NCBI RefSeq assembly: GCF_042651065.1
Contig: NZ_JBHSCH010000005.1
Span: 1 to 64,000, forward strand
Length of the DNA stretch: 64,000 nt
Source: Pseudoroseomonas aestuarii
GTDB lineage: Bacteria > Pseudomonadota > Alphaproteobacteria > Acetobacterales > Acetobacteraceae
Direction of reading: 5' to 3'
Shown: in pieces, positions 17,629-25,762 of the stretch
How positions within the stretch are numbered: the first letter of the stretch is position 1
Layout: each line of letters starts with the position of its first letter
Notes under the pieces: model-generated
The model's input: the letters and a program-made list of their open reading frames with translations, nothing else
Told to the model about the DNA's origin: nothing
Database searches by the model: none
Made by a program: the position numbers and the translations under genes

Positions 17629-19212
17629 ATGGGTGTTGCCACTACGGCGTTGAACAGGCGTGCGCCGCTCCTGCGGCAATCCGCCATGTTCGTGCTCGCC
17701 TGCGGCCTCGTGCTGTCGCTCCTGGCCTGGCACATGACCGCCCGCCGGACCGACGAGGAGGCCAGCCGCAGCTTCCAGCAGGCCAGCCAGCACATCACCC
17801 GCCTGGTGGAGGAGCGGATGCTGCGGGCGCTGGACCTGGTGGCCGGCTTCCGCGGCCTGTTCAGCGTGCACCGGCATGTCAGCCGCGCCGAGTTCCGCGA
17901 GCATTTCAACAGCCTGCACCTGCCGGAGCGCTTCCCGGGCGTGATCGCCATCCAGTACGCGCCCCTGGTGCCGGCTGCCGAGAAGGCTGCCTTCGAGGCC
18001 CAGGTGCGGGCCGATACCAGCCTCGACCCGCATGGCTATCCGGACTACGCCATCCACCCGGCCGGCGAGCGGGACTTCTACATCCCGGTTCTCTACAACG
18101 AGCCGATGGCCGGCAACGAGGCCGCCTTCGGCCACGACAACACCGCCGAGCCCAGCCGCCGCCGCGCCATGGAGCGCACGCGCGACACGGGCGAGCCGAT
18201 CGCCTCCCCGCCCCTCACCCTGCTGCAGGGCGCCGCGGGCTTCGTCATCCGCCACGCGGTGTACCGGCGCGATGCGCCGCTCTGGACGGAGGCGCAGCGG
18301 CGCGCCGCCTTCCTTGGCCAGGTAAGCGGCGTGTTCCGGACCACGGACCTGCTCTCCTCCCTGCTGGAGGAGCATCTGAAAGGCTACCGCATCCGCGTCG
18401 AGGACCGCGGCGACGCGCGGGAGGGACAAGGCCAGGCGGCGCTTCTGTTCGACAGCCAGCTGGCCAATGCCCCGCCGGCCAGCCTCCTCGGCGCGCCGCA
18501 GCGGCTGGAGGCGCCGCTGACCATGGCCGGGCGCATCTGGGTGGTGGAGGTCAGCCGGCCGGCCACCCTGCCGCATCTGGCGCCGCTGCCGGTCGCCGTG
18601 CTGCTGAGCGGCGTGGCGCTGACCCTGGTGGTGCGCTGGCTGCTGCTCGGCATGGCCCGGCATTCCGACAGGACCGCCGAGATCGCGGCGCGGCTGGCGC
18701 ATGAGGCGACGCATGACGCGCTGACCGGCCTGCCCAACCGCCTGCTGCTGGAACAGCGGCTGAAGGAGGCGCTGGAGACCGCGAAGCAGGACCAGACGCG
18801 CCTGGCGCTGCTCTTCATCGACCTCGACCGGTTCAAGGCCATCAACGACACGCTCGGGCACGAGGCGGGCGACGTTGTGCTGCGGCAGGTGGCGCTGCGC
18901 CTGCGCGGCGCGCTGCGCCCGACCGACACGGTGGCGCGGCTCGGCGGCGACGAGTTCGTGGTGCTGCTGTCGGTGCCGACGGGCAGCCTCTGGCGCGGCG
19001 TGGCGGACCGCATCCTGGCGCTGATCACCCAGCCCATGACCTATCGCGAGCACCGCCTCTCGGTCGGCGCCAGCCTCGGCGCCGCCCTCTATCCCGAGCA
19101 CGGCACGGATGCCGCGGCGCTGCTGCGCCATGCGGATGACTCCATGTACGCCGCCAAGCGCGGCGCCAGCCTCGCCACCGCCCCTCCCGCGCCGTCCAGC
19201 CGCGCCGGCTGA
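17629..19212 (+). CDS. CHASE-domain diguanylate cyclase
   Basis: A membrane-bound enzyme predicted to make cyclic di-GMP. The first membrane helix (L-R-Q-S-A-M-F-V-L-A-C-G-L-V-L-S-L-L) and a second near residues 325-345 enclose a periplasmic CHASE sensor domain (F-P-G-V-I-A-I-Q-Y-A-P; E-P-S-R-R-R-A-M-E-R-T-R-D-T-G). The C-terminal GGDEF domain has an intact R-L-G-G-D-E-F-V-V active site and an R-P-T-D inhibitory site five residues ahead. There is no EAL domain. I chose the ATG at 17629 over 17578 because the latter is buried in a hairpin; the 17578 start would add 17 residues. The ligand is unknown. Confidence 0.88.
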   Translation: MGVATTALNRRAPLLRQSAMFVLACGLVLSLLAWHMTARRTDEEASRSFQQASQHITRLVEERMLRALDLVAGFRGLFSVHRHVSRAEFREHFNSLHLPERFPGVIAIQYAPLVPAAEKAAFEAQVRADTSLDPHGYPDYAIHPAGERDFYIPVLYNEPMAGNEAAFGHDNTAEPSRRRAMERTRDTGEPIASPPLTLLQGAAGFVIRHAVYRRDAPLWTEAQRRAAFLGQVSGVFRTTDLLSSLLEEHLKGYRIRVEDRGDAREGQGQAALLFDSQLANAPPASLLGAPQRLEAPLTMAGRIWVVEVSRPATLPHLAPLPVAVLLSGVALTLVVRWLLLGMARHSDRTAEIAARLAHEATHDALTGLPNRLLLEQRLKEALETAKQDQTRLALLFIDLDRFKAINDTLGHEAGDVVLRQVALRLRGALRPTDTVARLGGDEFVVLLSVPTGSLWRGVADRILALITQPMTYREHRLSVGASLGAALYPEHGTDAAALLRHADDSMYAAKRGASLATAPPAPSSRAG

Positions 19213-19348
19213 CGCGGGAGCGTCCCGGCCGGATATGGCAGGGCGGATACGGAATCGTGGGTGGCCGCGCCCCTTGCCCTCACCGCCCCACTATCCTATC
19301 CGCGCAGGGTCCGACTTACCCCGTCCGACATATCCAGAGGGACCCGGA

Positions 19349-20626
19349 ATGACCGCCATTGCCGACATCATCGCCCGCGAGATCCTCGATTCGCGCGGCA
19401 ACCCCACCGTCGAGGTCGATGTCGTGCTGGACAGCGGGGCCATCGGCCGCGCCGCCGTCCCCTCGGGCGCCTCCACCGGCGCGCATGAGGCCGTCGAGCT
19501 GCGCGACGGCGACAAGGCCCGCTTCCACGGCAAGGGCGTGCAGAAGGCGGTCGCCAATGTCGAGGGCGAGATCTTCGACGCGCTCTCCGGCATGGACGCC
19601 ACCGAGCAGGTCAAGATCGACGAGACGATGATCGCGCTCGACGGCACGCCGAACAAGTCGCGTCTCGGCGCCAACGCCATCCTCGCCGTGTCGCTCGCCA
19701 CCGCCAAGGCGTCTGCCGAGCATTACGGCGTGCCGCTCTACCGCTATGTCGGCGGCGTCTTCGCCCGCACCCTGCCGGTGCCGATGATGAACATCATCAA
19801 TGGCGGCCAGCACGCGGACAACCCGATCGACATCCAGGAATTCATGATCATGCCGGTCGCCGCCGGCTCCTCCGCCGAGGCCGCGCGCATCGGCTCCGAG
19901 GTGTTCATGAGCCTGAAGAAGGCGCTGCACGATGCCGGCCACAACACCAATGTGGGCGACGAGGGCGGCTTCGCGCCGGACCTGAAGTCGGCCGATGAGG
20001 CGCTGGGCTTCATCGCCAAGGCCTGCGAGGCCGCCGGCCACCGCGTCGGCGAGGACATCATGTTCGCCCTCGACTGCGCCTCCACCGAGTTCTTCAAGGG
20101 CGGCGTCTACGACATGGAGGGCGAGGGCAAGAAGCTCGACGCCGCCGGCATGGTGGACTACCTGGCGAACCTCTGCGCCAAGTTCCCCATCATCTCCATC
20201 GAGGATGGCTGCGCCGAGGATGACTGGGAGGGCTGGAAGCTGCTGACCGACCGCCTGGGCGGCACGGTGCAGCTCGTCGGCGACGACCTGTTCGTCACCA
20301 ACCCCGAGCGGCTGCGCCAGGGCATCGAGCGCAAGACCGGCAACTCGATCCTGGTGAAGGTGAACCAGATCGGCTCGCTGACCGAGACGCTGGAAGCGGT
20401 CGAGATGGCGCACCGCGCCGGCTACACGGCCGTCATGTCGCACCGCTCGGGCGAGACGGAGGACAGCACCATCGCCGACCTCGCCGTGGCCACCAACTGC
20501 GGCCAGATCAAGACCGGCTCGCTCTCCCGCTCGGACCGGCTGGCCAAGTACAACCAGCTCATCCGCATCGAGCAGGGCCTCGGCCCGGCCGCGCGCTATG
20601 CCGGCCGTTCCATCCTGAAGCGCTGA
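19349..20626 (+). CDS. eno: Enolase
   Basis: Converts 2-phosphoglycerate to phosphoenolpyruvate. The ATG at 19349 gives 425 residues. Motifs: A-R-E-I-L-D-S-R-G-N-P-T-V-E-V-D, S-G-A-S-T-G-A-H-E-A, N-G-G-Q-H-A-D-N, S-I-E-D-G-C-A-E-D-D-W and the signature I-L-V-K-V-N-Q-I-G-S-L-T-E, with S-H-R-S-G-E-T-E-D near the end. A hairpin terminator follows, then ftsB with its own likely promoter. Confidence 0.98.
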   Translation: MTAIADIIAREILDSRGNPTVEVDVVLDSGAIGRAAVPSGASTGAHEAVELRDGDKARFHGKGVQKAVANVEGEIFDALSGMDATEQVKIDETMIALDGTPNKSRLGANAILAVSLATAKASAEHYGVPLYRYVGGVFARTLPVPMMNIINGGQHADNPIDIQEFMIMPVAAGSSAEAARIGSEVFMSLKKALHDAGHNTNVGDEGGFAPDLKSADEALGFIAKACEAAGHRVGEDIMFALDCASTEFFKGGVYDMEGEGKKLDAAGMVDYLANLCAKFPIISIEDGCAEDDWEGWKLLTDRLGGTVQLVGDDLFVTNPERLRQGIERKTGNSILVKVNQIGSLTETLEAVEMAHRAGYTAVMSHRSGETEDSTIADLAVATNCGQIKTGSLSRSDRLAKYNQLIRIEQGLGPAARYAGRSILKR

Positions 20627-20640
20627 GGCGCGGCCGGGAC

Positions 20641-20664
20641 GCCGGGGGCGCAGCCGCCCCCGGC
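20641..20664 (+). terminator. Hairpin after eno
   Basis: Perfect 10-bp stem (20641-20650 with 20655-20664) and a 4-base loop, 14 bases after the eno stop. A T-run (CTTTTT) appears about 14 bases after the stem. Confidence 0.55.
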
Positions 20665-20738
20665 CCTTGCCTCCTCGCTTTTTCGTGGCCGCCGCGCCAC
20701 GCTGCCGCGCGAAACCAGGAGCGGCCGCTATCCTCCTC

Positions 20739-20767
20739 TTGCACGTCACCTTTCACCTGCCGTTAAT
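20739..20767 (+). promoter_or_regulatory. Candidate housekeeping promoter for ftsB
   Basis: TTGCAC (20739-20744) and GTTAAT (20762-20767) are separated by 17 bases, between the eno terminator and the ftsB start at 20801. Recognised by pattern only. Confidence 0.45.
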
Positions 20768-20800
20768 CCTTCTTGCAGTGCGGTGTGCGGAGTGGGATCG

Positions 20801-21124
20801 ATGCGGGCCATCAAGCGGACAATCCAGGTTCTGTGGCTGCCGCTGATCTTCGCGGGGCTGATCTGGCATTTCGCGTGGTACGCGGTGCACGGGCCCCGCG
20901 TGGGTTCGCTGGCGCGCGAGGCGAAGGCGGCCGAGATCGAGACCGCGCGCATCACCCTGGCCCAGGCCGAGAGCGAGCGTGACGCCATGGAGCGCCGCGT
21001 CGCCGGCCTGCGCGGCGACCGCATCGACCGCGACCAGCTCGACGAGCGCGCCCGCGCCCTGCTCAACATGGTGGGCAAGAACGAGCTGGTGATGCCCTAC
21101 GGGCCCAACAAGCGCCTCTACTGA
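20801..21124 (+). CDS. ftsB: FtsB/DivIC-type septum formation initiator
   Basis: A bitopic divisome protein. The 107 residues have a short cytoplasmic N-terminus, one membrane helix (about 8-28), a periplasmic coiled coil (about 38-72) and a C-terminal segment (A-R-A-L-L-N-M-V-G-K-N-E-L-V-M-P), all typical of alphaproteobacterial FtsB. The ATG at 20801 is chosen for family length; an in-frame start at 20783 is possible. Its position behind eno is the conserved one. In many relatives the pdh genes come next, but here a convergent LysR gene overlaps the last 7 bases. Confidence 0.88.
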   Translation: MRAIKRTIQVLWLPLIFAGLIWHFAWYAVHGPRVGSLAREAKAAEIETARITLAQAESERDAMERRVAGLRGDRIDRDQLDERARALLNMVGKNELVMPYGPNKRLY

Positions 21125-22011
21125 GCGGCCTCGACCGCGCCCGCGAGGGCCAGCAGCGCCCGTGAGGCGCGGCTGGAATAGCGCTCCCGGTGCCGCAGCG
21201 CCTTGAAGCTGCGCGGCGGCAGGACGATGGGCGCCCGCACCAGCAGGCCGGCGGCCAGATGCGGCCCCGCCGCCCGCTCGGACACCACCGTGGCGCCGCC
21301 ATCGGCCTCCACCGCCGCCAGCACCGCCTCGTTCGAGGGCAGTTCCAGGATCACCGAGAGCGCCTCGGGCGGCAGCCCGGCGCCGCGCAGCAGCTCCTCG
21401 AAGGCGGCACGGGTGCCGGAGCCGGCCTCCCGCATCACCCAGCGGCTTTGCGGCAGGTCGGCGAGGCGGAGCGATTTGGCCCGCGCCCAGGGATGCCGCG
21501 GCCCCACCACGATGACGAGCTGGTCGCGCGCCAGCACCGCCTGGCGCAGGGCCGGCTCGGCCACCTCGCCTTCCACGAAGCCGAGCTCCGCCTCGCCGCG
21601 CAGCACCGCCTCCACCACGCTGGTGGTGTTGCCGGCGCCCACCTCCACCGTCACGCCCGGGCAGGCGGCGTGGAAGCGCACCAGCAGCGGCGGCAGCCAG
21701 TAGCTGGCCACCGTCTGGCTGGCCTGCACCCGCAGCGTGCCGCGCAGCGTGCCGCCCAGCTCGGAGAGCACCAGCTCCGCCGCCTCGGCGCGAGCCAGCA
21801 CGGCGGCGGCCTCGGTGCGGAAGATGCGCCCCTCCGTGGTCAGTTCGATACGCCGGCCGATGCGGTGGAACAGGGCGATGCCATGCCGCCCCTCCAGCGC
21901 GCGGATGGCGGCGCTCACCGCCGATTGCGTCAGGTGCAGCGCCGCCGCGGCGCGGGTGACATGCTCGCGCTCGGCCACCGCCAGGAAGATGCGGAGCTGT
22001 TCCAGGGTCAC
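21118..22011 (-). CDS. LysR family regulator, probably controlling the divergent YeiH gene
   Basis: A 297-residue LysR protein. The N-terminal winged helix-turn-helix (M-T-L-E-Q-L-R-I-F-L-A-V-A-E, A-A-A-A-L-H-L-T-Q-S-A-V-S-A-A-I-R-A-L-E) and C-terminal type 2 periplasmic-binding-protein domain (about 90-295; L-G-F-V-E-G-E-V, G-S-G-T-R-A-A-F-E) resemble CysB/YeiE-like regulators. It is divergent from a YeiH-type transporter, a common pairing. A perfect palindrome lies 21-41 bases upstream of its start and probably serves both genes. The effector is unknown. Confidence 0.9.
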   Translation of the reverse strand: MTLEQLRIFLAVAEREHVTRAAAALHLTQSAVSAAIRALEGRHGIALFHRIGRRIELTTEGRIFRTEAAAVLARAEAAELVLSELGGTLRGTLRVQASQTVASYWLPPLLVRFHAACPGVTVEVGAGNTTSVVEAVLRGEAELGFVEGEVAEPALRQAVLARDQLVIVVGPRHPWARAKSLRLADLPQSRWVMREAGSGTRAAFEELLRGAGLPPEALSVILELPSNEAVLAAVEADGGATVVSERAAGPHLAAGLLVRAPIVLPPRSFKALRHRERYSSRASRALLALAGAVEAAQ

Positions 22012-22031
22012 GCGGGGTCTCCCAAGGGCAA

Positions 22032-22052
22032 CCGTTCGATTTTATCGAACGG
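22032..22052. promoter_or_regulatory. Candidate LysR operator in the lysR-yeiH intergenic region
   Basis: Perfect 9-bp inverted repeat with a 3-base centre (CCGTTCGAT-TTT-ATCGAACGG). It contains the T-N11-A LysR-box form (TTCGAT...ATCGAA) and is AT-richer than its surroundings. It lies between the divergent start codons at 22011 and 22130. Confidence 0.65.
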
Positions 22053-22129
22053 AATGACAAGAACAACGCGTTGGATCGATGATACGGCGCGCGGCAGGAT
22101 GGGCGTCACCCAAACGCCACGGTTCTGTC

Positions 22130-23197
22130 ATGCCGCCTGTTCCTCCTGCCCTCGCCGCCTCTCCGGACAAGAATACCGGGCATCCCGCCCTGGCCTGGCT
22201 GCGGCGCATGGCGCCGGGCGTGCTGCTCTGCGCCGTCGTCGGCGGTGCGGCCGCGCTGCTGTCGCAGGCGCAGGCGCATTTCCTCGGCCGGGCCTGGCTG
22301 GATTCGCTGGTGCTGGCCATCCTCATCGGCACCACGCTGCGCAGCCTGTGGGTGCCGCCCGCCCGCTTCGCCCCCGGCATCGGCCTCAGCGCCAAGACGC
22401 TGCTGGAGGTGGCGGTGATGCTGCTCGGCGCCTCGCTCAGCGTCACCGCCATGCTGGCGGCGGGGCCGGCGCTGATCCTGGGCATCGGCGTGGTGGTGCT
22501 GCTGGCCATTGCCTTCAGCTACGGCCTCGGGCGGCTGCTCGGCCTGCCGAAGCGCATGGCCATGCTGGTGGCCTGCGGCAACTCCATCTGCGGGAACTCG
22601 GCCATCGCCGCCGTGGCGCCGGTGATCGGCGCCCAGGCCAAGGACGTGGCCAGCGCCATCGCCTTCACGGCGGTGCTCGGCGTCGGAGTGGTGTTGTCGC
22701 TGCCGCTGCTGGTGCCGGTGCTGGGGCTGAGCGAGCTGCAATACGGCGTGCTGGCGGGCCTCACCGTCTATGCGGTGCCGCAGGTGCTGGCGGCCACGGC
22801 GCCGGTGGGGGCGCTCGCCGTGCAGCTCGGCACGCTGGTCAAGCTGGTGCGGGTGCTGATGCTGGGGCCGGTGGTGCTGGGCCTCTCCCTGCTCGCCGGG
22901 CAGCGGGAGGGGAAGAAGCCGGGTGGTCAAAAGCTGGGCCTGGCCAAGCTGGTGCCCTGGTTCATCCTGGGCTTCCTGGGGCTGATGGCGCTGCGTGCGC
23001 TGGGGCTGATCCCGCAGGCGCTGCTGGCGCCGCTCGCCACCCTGACAGGCGTGCTGACGCTGCTGGCCATGGCGGCGCTGGGGCTCGGCGTCGATGTGCG
23101 GATGGTGGCCAAGGCCGGCGGGCGGGTTACCGCCACCGTGATGCTCTCGCTGCTGGCGCTGGGGCTGGTCAGCCTGCTGCTGATACGGCTGGTCTGA
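22130..23197 (+). CDS. yeiH: YeiH family putative sulfate exporter/transporter
   Basis: An inner-membrane protein of the Cons_hypoth698/UPF0324 family with about ten hydrophobic segments. Conserved features include L-L-G-A-S-L-S-V, A-C-G-N-S-I-C-G-N-S-A-I-A-A-V-A-P, Y-A-V-P-Q-V-L-A-A and K-L-V-R-V-L-M-L-G-P. The ATG at 22130 gives 355 residues; the 22079 ATG would add 17 non-family residues. Family annotation as a sulfate exporter is tentative. Regulation by the adjacent LysR protein is likely. It ends in a bidirectional terminator shared with gshB. Confidence 0.88.
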   Translation: MPPVPPALAASPDKNTGHPALAWLRRMAPGVLLCAVVGGAAALLSQAQAHFLGRAWLDSLVLAILIGTTLRSLWVPPARFAPGIGLSAKTLLEVAVMLLGASLSVTAMLAAGPALILGIGVVVLLAIAFSYGLGRLLGLPKRMAMLVACGNSICGNSAIAAVAPVIGAQAKDVASAIAFTAVLGVGVVLSLPLLVPVLGLSELQYGVLAGLTVYAVPQVLAATAPVGALAVQLGTLVKLVRVLMLGPVVLGLSLLAGQREGKKPGGQKLGLAKLVPWFILGFLGLMALRALGLIPQALLAPLATLTGVLTLLAMAALGLGVDVRMVAKAGGRVTATVMLSLLALGLVSLLLIRLV

Positions 23198-23211
23198 GCA
23201 CCGAAAAAAGG

Positions 23212-23233
23212 CCGGGGGAAGGAATTCCCCCGG
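23212..23233. terminator. Bidirectional terminator between yeiH and gshB
   Basis: Perfect 9-bp stem (23212-23220 with 23225-23233) and a 4-base loop. On the minus strand a run of six T follows (complement of 23204-23209). On the plus strand TCTTTTT follows from 23241. It separates the convergent yeiH and gshB genes. Confidence 0.75.
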
Positions 23234-23257
23234 ACCCCTATCTTTTTGCTTCGAGTC

Positions 23258-24202
23258 TCAGCGCTTGGCCTCGATGGCGTCCCAGATCGCCTTCTCCAGG
23301 TGCACGCCGTCGAAGCGGGCCAGCTCCTGCAGGCCTGTCGGCGAGGTGACGTTGATCTCGGTCAGATAGTCGCCGATCACGTCGATGCCGACGAAGATCA
23401 GGCCGCGCTCCTTCAGGGCGGGGCCGATGCGGGCGCAGATCTCCTTGTCCCGCTCGGTCAGCGCCACCGCCTCGGGGCGGCCGCCCACATGCATGTTGCT
23501 GCGGCTCTCTCCCTCGGCCGGCACGCGGTTGATGGCGCCCATCGGCACGCCATCCACCAGGATGATGCGCTTGTCGCCCAGCCGCACGGCCGGCAGGTAT
23601 TGCTGGATCATCAGCGGCTCGCGCGAGCGCTCGGCGAAGATCTCCAGCAGGGAGTTGAGGTTGCCATCCTCGGGGCGCAGGTGGAACACGCCCGCCCCGC
23701 CATTGCCGAACAGCGGCTTGACGATGATGTCGCCATGCTTCTGGCGGAACTTCCGCACCTCCAGCGGGTCGTGCGTGATGATGGTGTCCGGCATCAGCTC
23801 CGGGAACTGCATCACGAACAGCTTCTCCGGCGCGTTGCGGACATGCACCGGGTCGTTCACCACCAGGGTCTTGGGGTGGATGTGCTCCAGGATGTGCGTG
23901 GCCGTGATGTAGGCCATGTCGAAGGGCGGGTCCTGCCGCATCAGCACCACATCCATGGTGGAGAGGTCGTGCTCCGCCGCCTCGCCCAGCGTGTAGTGGT
24001 TGCCCTTCTCCCGCCGCACCTCGACCGGCTGCATCCGCGCCAGCACGCGGCCCGAGGCCAGCGTCAGGTCCTTCACATGGTAGTGCCAGAGCTGGTGGCC
24101 CCGCGCCTGCGCCTCCAGCATCAGCACGAAGGTGCTGTCGCCGTCGATGTTGATCCCCTGGATCGGGTCCATCTGGACCGCGACCTTCAAGCCACGCGCC
24201 AT
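23258..24202 (-). CDS. gshB: Glutathione synthase
   Basis: ATP-grasp enzyme joining gamma-glutamylcysteine to glycine. The ATG at 24202 (M-A-R-G-L-K-V-A-V-Q-M-D-P-I) gives 314 residues, matching the family. Motifs: M-R-Q-D-P-P-F-D-M-A-Y, V-N-D-P-V-H-V-R-N-A-P-E-K-L, D-I-I-V-K-P-L-F-G-N-G-G-A-G-V-F and F-V-G-I-D-V-I-G-D-Y-L-T-E-I-N-V-T-S-P-T-G. It is divergent from aroE with a 119-base spacer. gshA is not in the window. Confidence 0.96.
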   Translation of the reverse strand: MARGLKVAVQMDPIQGINIDGDSTFVLMLEAQARGHQLWHYHVKDLTLASGRVLARMQPVEVRREKGNHYTLGEAAEHDLSTMDVVLMRQDPPFDMAYITATHILEHIHPKTLVVNDPVHVRNAPEKLFVMQFPELMPDTIITHDPLEVRKFRQKHGDIIVKPLFGNGGAGVFHLRPEDGNLNSLLEIFAERSREPLMIQQYLPAVRLGDKRIILVDGVPMGAINRVPAEGESRSNMHVGGRPEAVALTERDKEICARIGPALKERGLIFVGIDVIGDYLTEINVTSPTGLQELARFDGVHLEKAIWDAIEAKR

Positions 24203-24321
24203 GGAATGCTCCGTGTGTGCCGTTTCGTCGCCCCAAGTGGTGGCATTGCCGGGCGCGGAATGCCAGGGGGCGTGGCGGCGGCCCATTGACCAAGCCGCCG
24301 CCACGCCCGATTCATGGGCGC

Positions 24322-25167
24322 ATGACGATCCTCACCGGCAAGGCCAGGCTGGCCGGCGTGCTGGGCTGGCCGGCCTCGCATTCGCGCTCCCCCCGGCTGC
24401 ATGGCCACTGGCTGCGGCAGCACGGCATCGACGGCACCTACATCCCGCTCCAGGTGCGGCCGGAAGACTTCGCGCAGGCCGTGCGCGCCCTGGTCTCGCT
24501 CGGCTTCCAGGGCGCCAACGTCACCATCCCGCACAAGGAGGCGGCCTTCGCCCTGTGCGATTCGGTGGCGGAGAGCGCCCGCCGCGCCGGGGCGGTGAAC
24601 ACGCTGGTGTTCCGCGAGGGCCGCATCGAGGGCTCCAACACCGATGGCTACGGCTTCCTGGAGAGCGTGCGGGAGCAGGCCCCGGGCTGGCGGGCGGCGG
24701 ATGGCCCGGCGGTGCTGCTCGGCGCCGGCGGCGCGGCGCGCGCCATCGCCGCCGCCCTGCTCGACGCCGGCTGCCCGCGCCTGACCCTGGTCAACCGAAA
24801 CCGGGCGCGCGCCGAGGCGCTGGCCGGGGCGCTGGGTGGCCCCGTCGCGGTGGCCGAGGCGCCGCCGCTGGAGGGCGCGGCGCTGCTGGTCAATTCCACC
24901 AGCCTCGGCATGGCCGGCCAGCCGCCGCTGGAGATCGACCTCGCCCCCCTCCCCGCCCATGCGGTGGTGGCCGATGCCGTCTATGTGCCGCTGGAGACGC
25001 CGTTGCTGGCCGCCGCCCGCGCCCGCGGCCTGCGCGGCGTCGACGGGCTGGGGATGCTGCTGCACCAGGCGCGGCCCGGCTTCGCCGCCTGGTTCGGGGT
25101 GGAGCCGGTGGTGGACCGGGCGCTGCGCGACTTCGTCGCCGCCGACATCCCGCGCCACCCCGCATGA
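24322..25167 (+). CDS. aroE: Shikimate dehydrogenase (NADP+)
   Basis: Reduces 3-dehydroshikimate to shikimate in aromatic amino acid synthesis. The ATG at 24322 gives 281 residues. Substrate motif S-H-S-R-S-P-R-L-H-G, catalytic Lys in N-V-T-I-P-H-K-E, N-T-D-G-Y-G-F-L, nucleotide loop G-A-G-G-A-A-R-A-I, and N-R-N-R-A-R-A-E for NADP phosphate binding are all visible. It is first in an aroE-coaE-dnaQ operon, a standard alphaproteobacterial arrangement. Confidence 0.96.
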   Translation: MTILTGKARLAGVLGWPASHSRSPRLHGHWLRQHGIDGTYIPLQVRPEDFAQAVRALVSLGFQGANVTIPHKEAAFALCDSVAESARRAGAVNTLVFREGRIEGSNTDGYGFLESVREQAPGWRAADGPAVLLGAGGAARAIAAALLDAGCPRLTLVNRNRARAEALAGALGGPVAVAEAPPLEGAALLVNSTSLGMAGQPPLEIDLAPLPAHAVVADAVYVPLETPLLAAARARGLRGVDGLGMLLHQARPGFAAWFGVEPVVDRALRDFVAADIPRHPA

Positions 25168-25177
25168 AGGTGGCTTC

Positions 25178-25762
25178 GTGAAGATCTGGGGCCTGACGGG
25201 CGGCATCGGCATGGGCAAGTCCACCGCCGCCGCCACCTTCCGGCGGCTCGGGGTGCCGGTGTTCGATGCCGATGCCGCCGTGCATCGCCTCCAGGGGCGC
25301 GGCGGCCGGGCCGTGGGGCCGATCGGCGAGGCCTTCCCCGGCACGGTGCGCGACGGCGCGGTGGACCGCGAGGCGCTACGCCGTGTGGTGCTGGCCGACC
25401 GCGCCGCGCTGCGCCGGCTGGAGGGCATCGTCCACCCGCTGGTGCGGGCGGAGGAGCGGCGCTTCCTGGCCCGCGCCCGCCGCGCCGGGCGGCGCCTCGT
25501 GGTGCTCGACATCCCGCTGCTGTTCGAGACCGGCGGCGAGGCGCGGTGCGACGCGGTGGTGGTTGTCTCCGCCCCCGCCGCCGTGCAGCGCGCCCGTGTG
25601 CTGGCCCGCGGCGGCATGACGCCGGAGCGCCTGGACGCCATCCTCGCCCGCCAGACGCCGGATGCCGAGAAGCGCCGGCGCGCCGACCATGTCATCCGCA
25701 CCGGCCTGTCGCGCGGCCATGCGCGCCGGGCCATCCGCCGCCTGCTGGAGAACGACCGATGA
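25178..25762 (+). CDS. coaE: Dephospho-CoA kinase
   Basis: Last step of coenzyme A synthesis, phosphorylating the ribose 3'-OH of dephospho-CoA. GTG start at 25178; an upstream ATG at 25164 meets a stop after five codons. The 194 residues begin V-K-I-W-G-L-T-G-G-I-G-M-G-K-S-T (P-loop) and include V-F-D-A-D-A-A-V-H and D-I-P-L-L-F-E-T-G-G. The stop overlaps the dnaQ start (ATGA). Confidence 0.95.
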   Translation: MKIWGLTGGIGMGKSTAAATFRRLGVPVFDADAAVHRLQGRGGRAVGPIGEAFPGTVRDGAVDREALRRVVLADRAALRRLEGIVHPLVRAEERRFLARARRAGRRLVVLDIPLLFETGGEARCDAVVVVSAPAAVQRARVLARGGMTPERLDAILARQTPDAEKRRRADHVIRTGLSRGHARRAIRRLLENDR

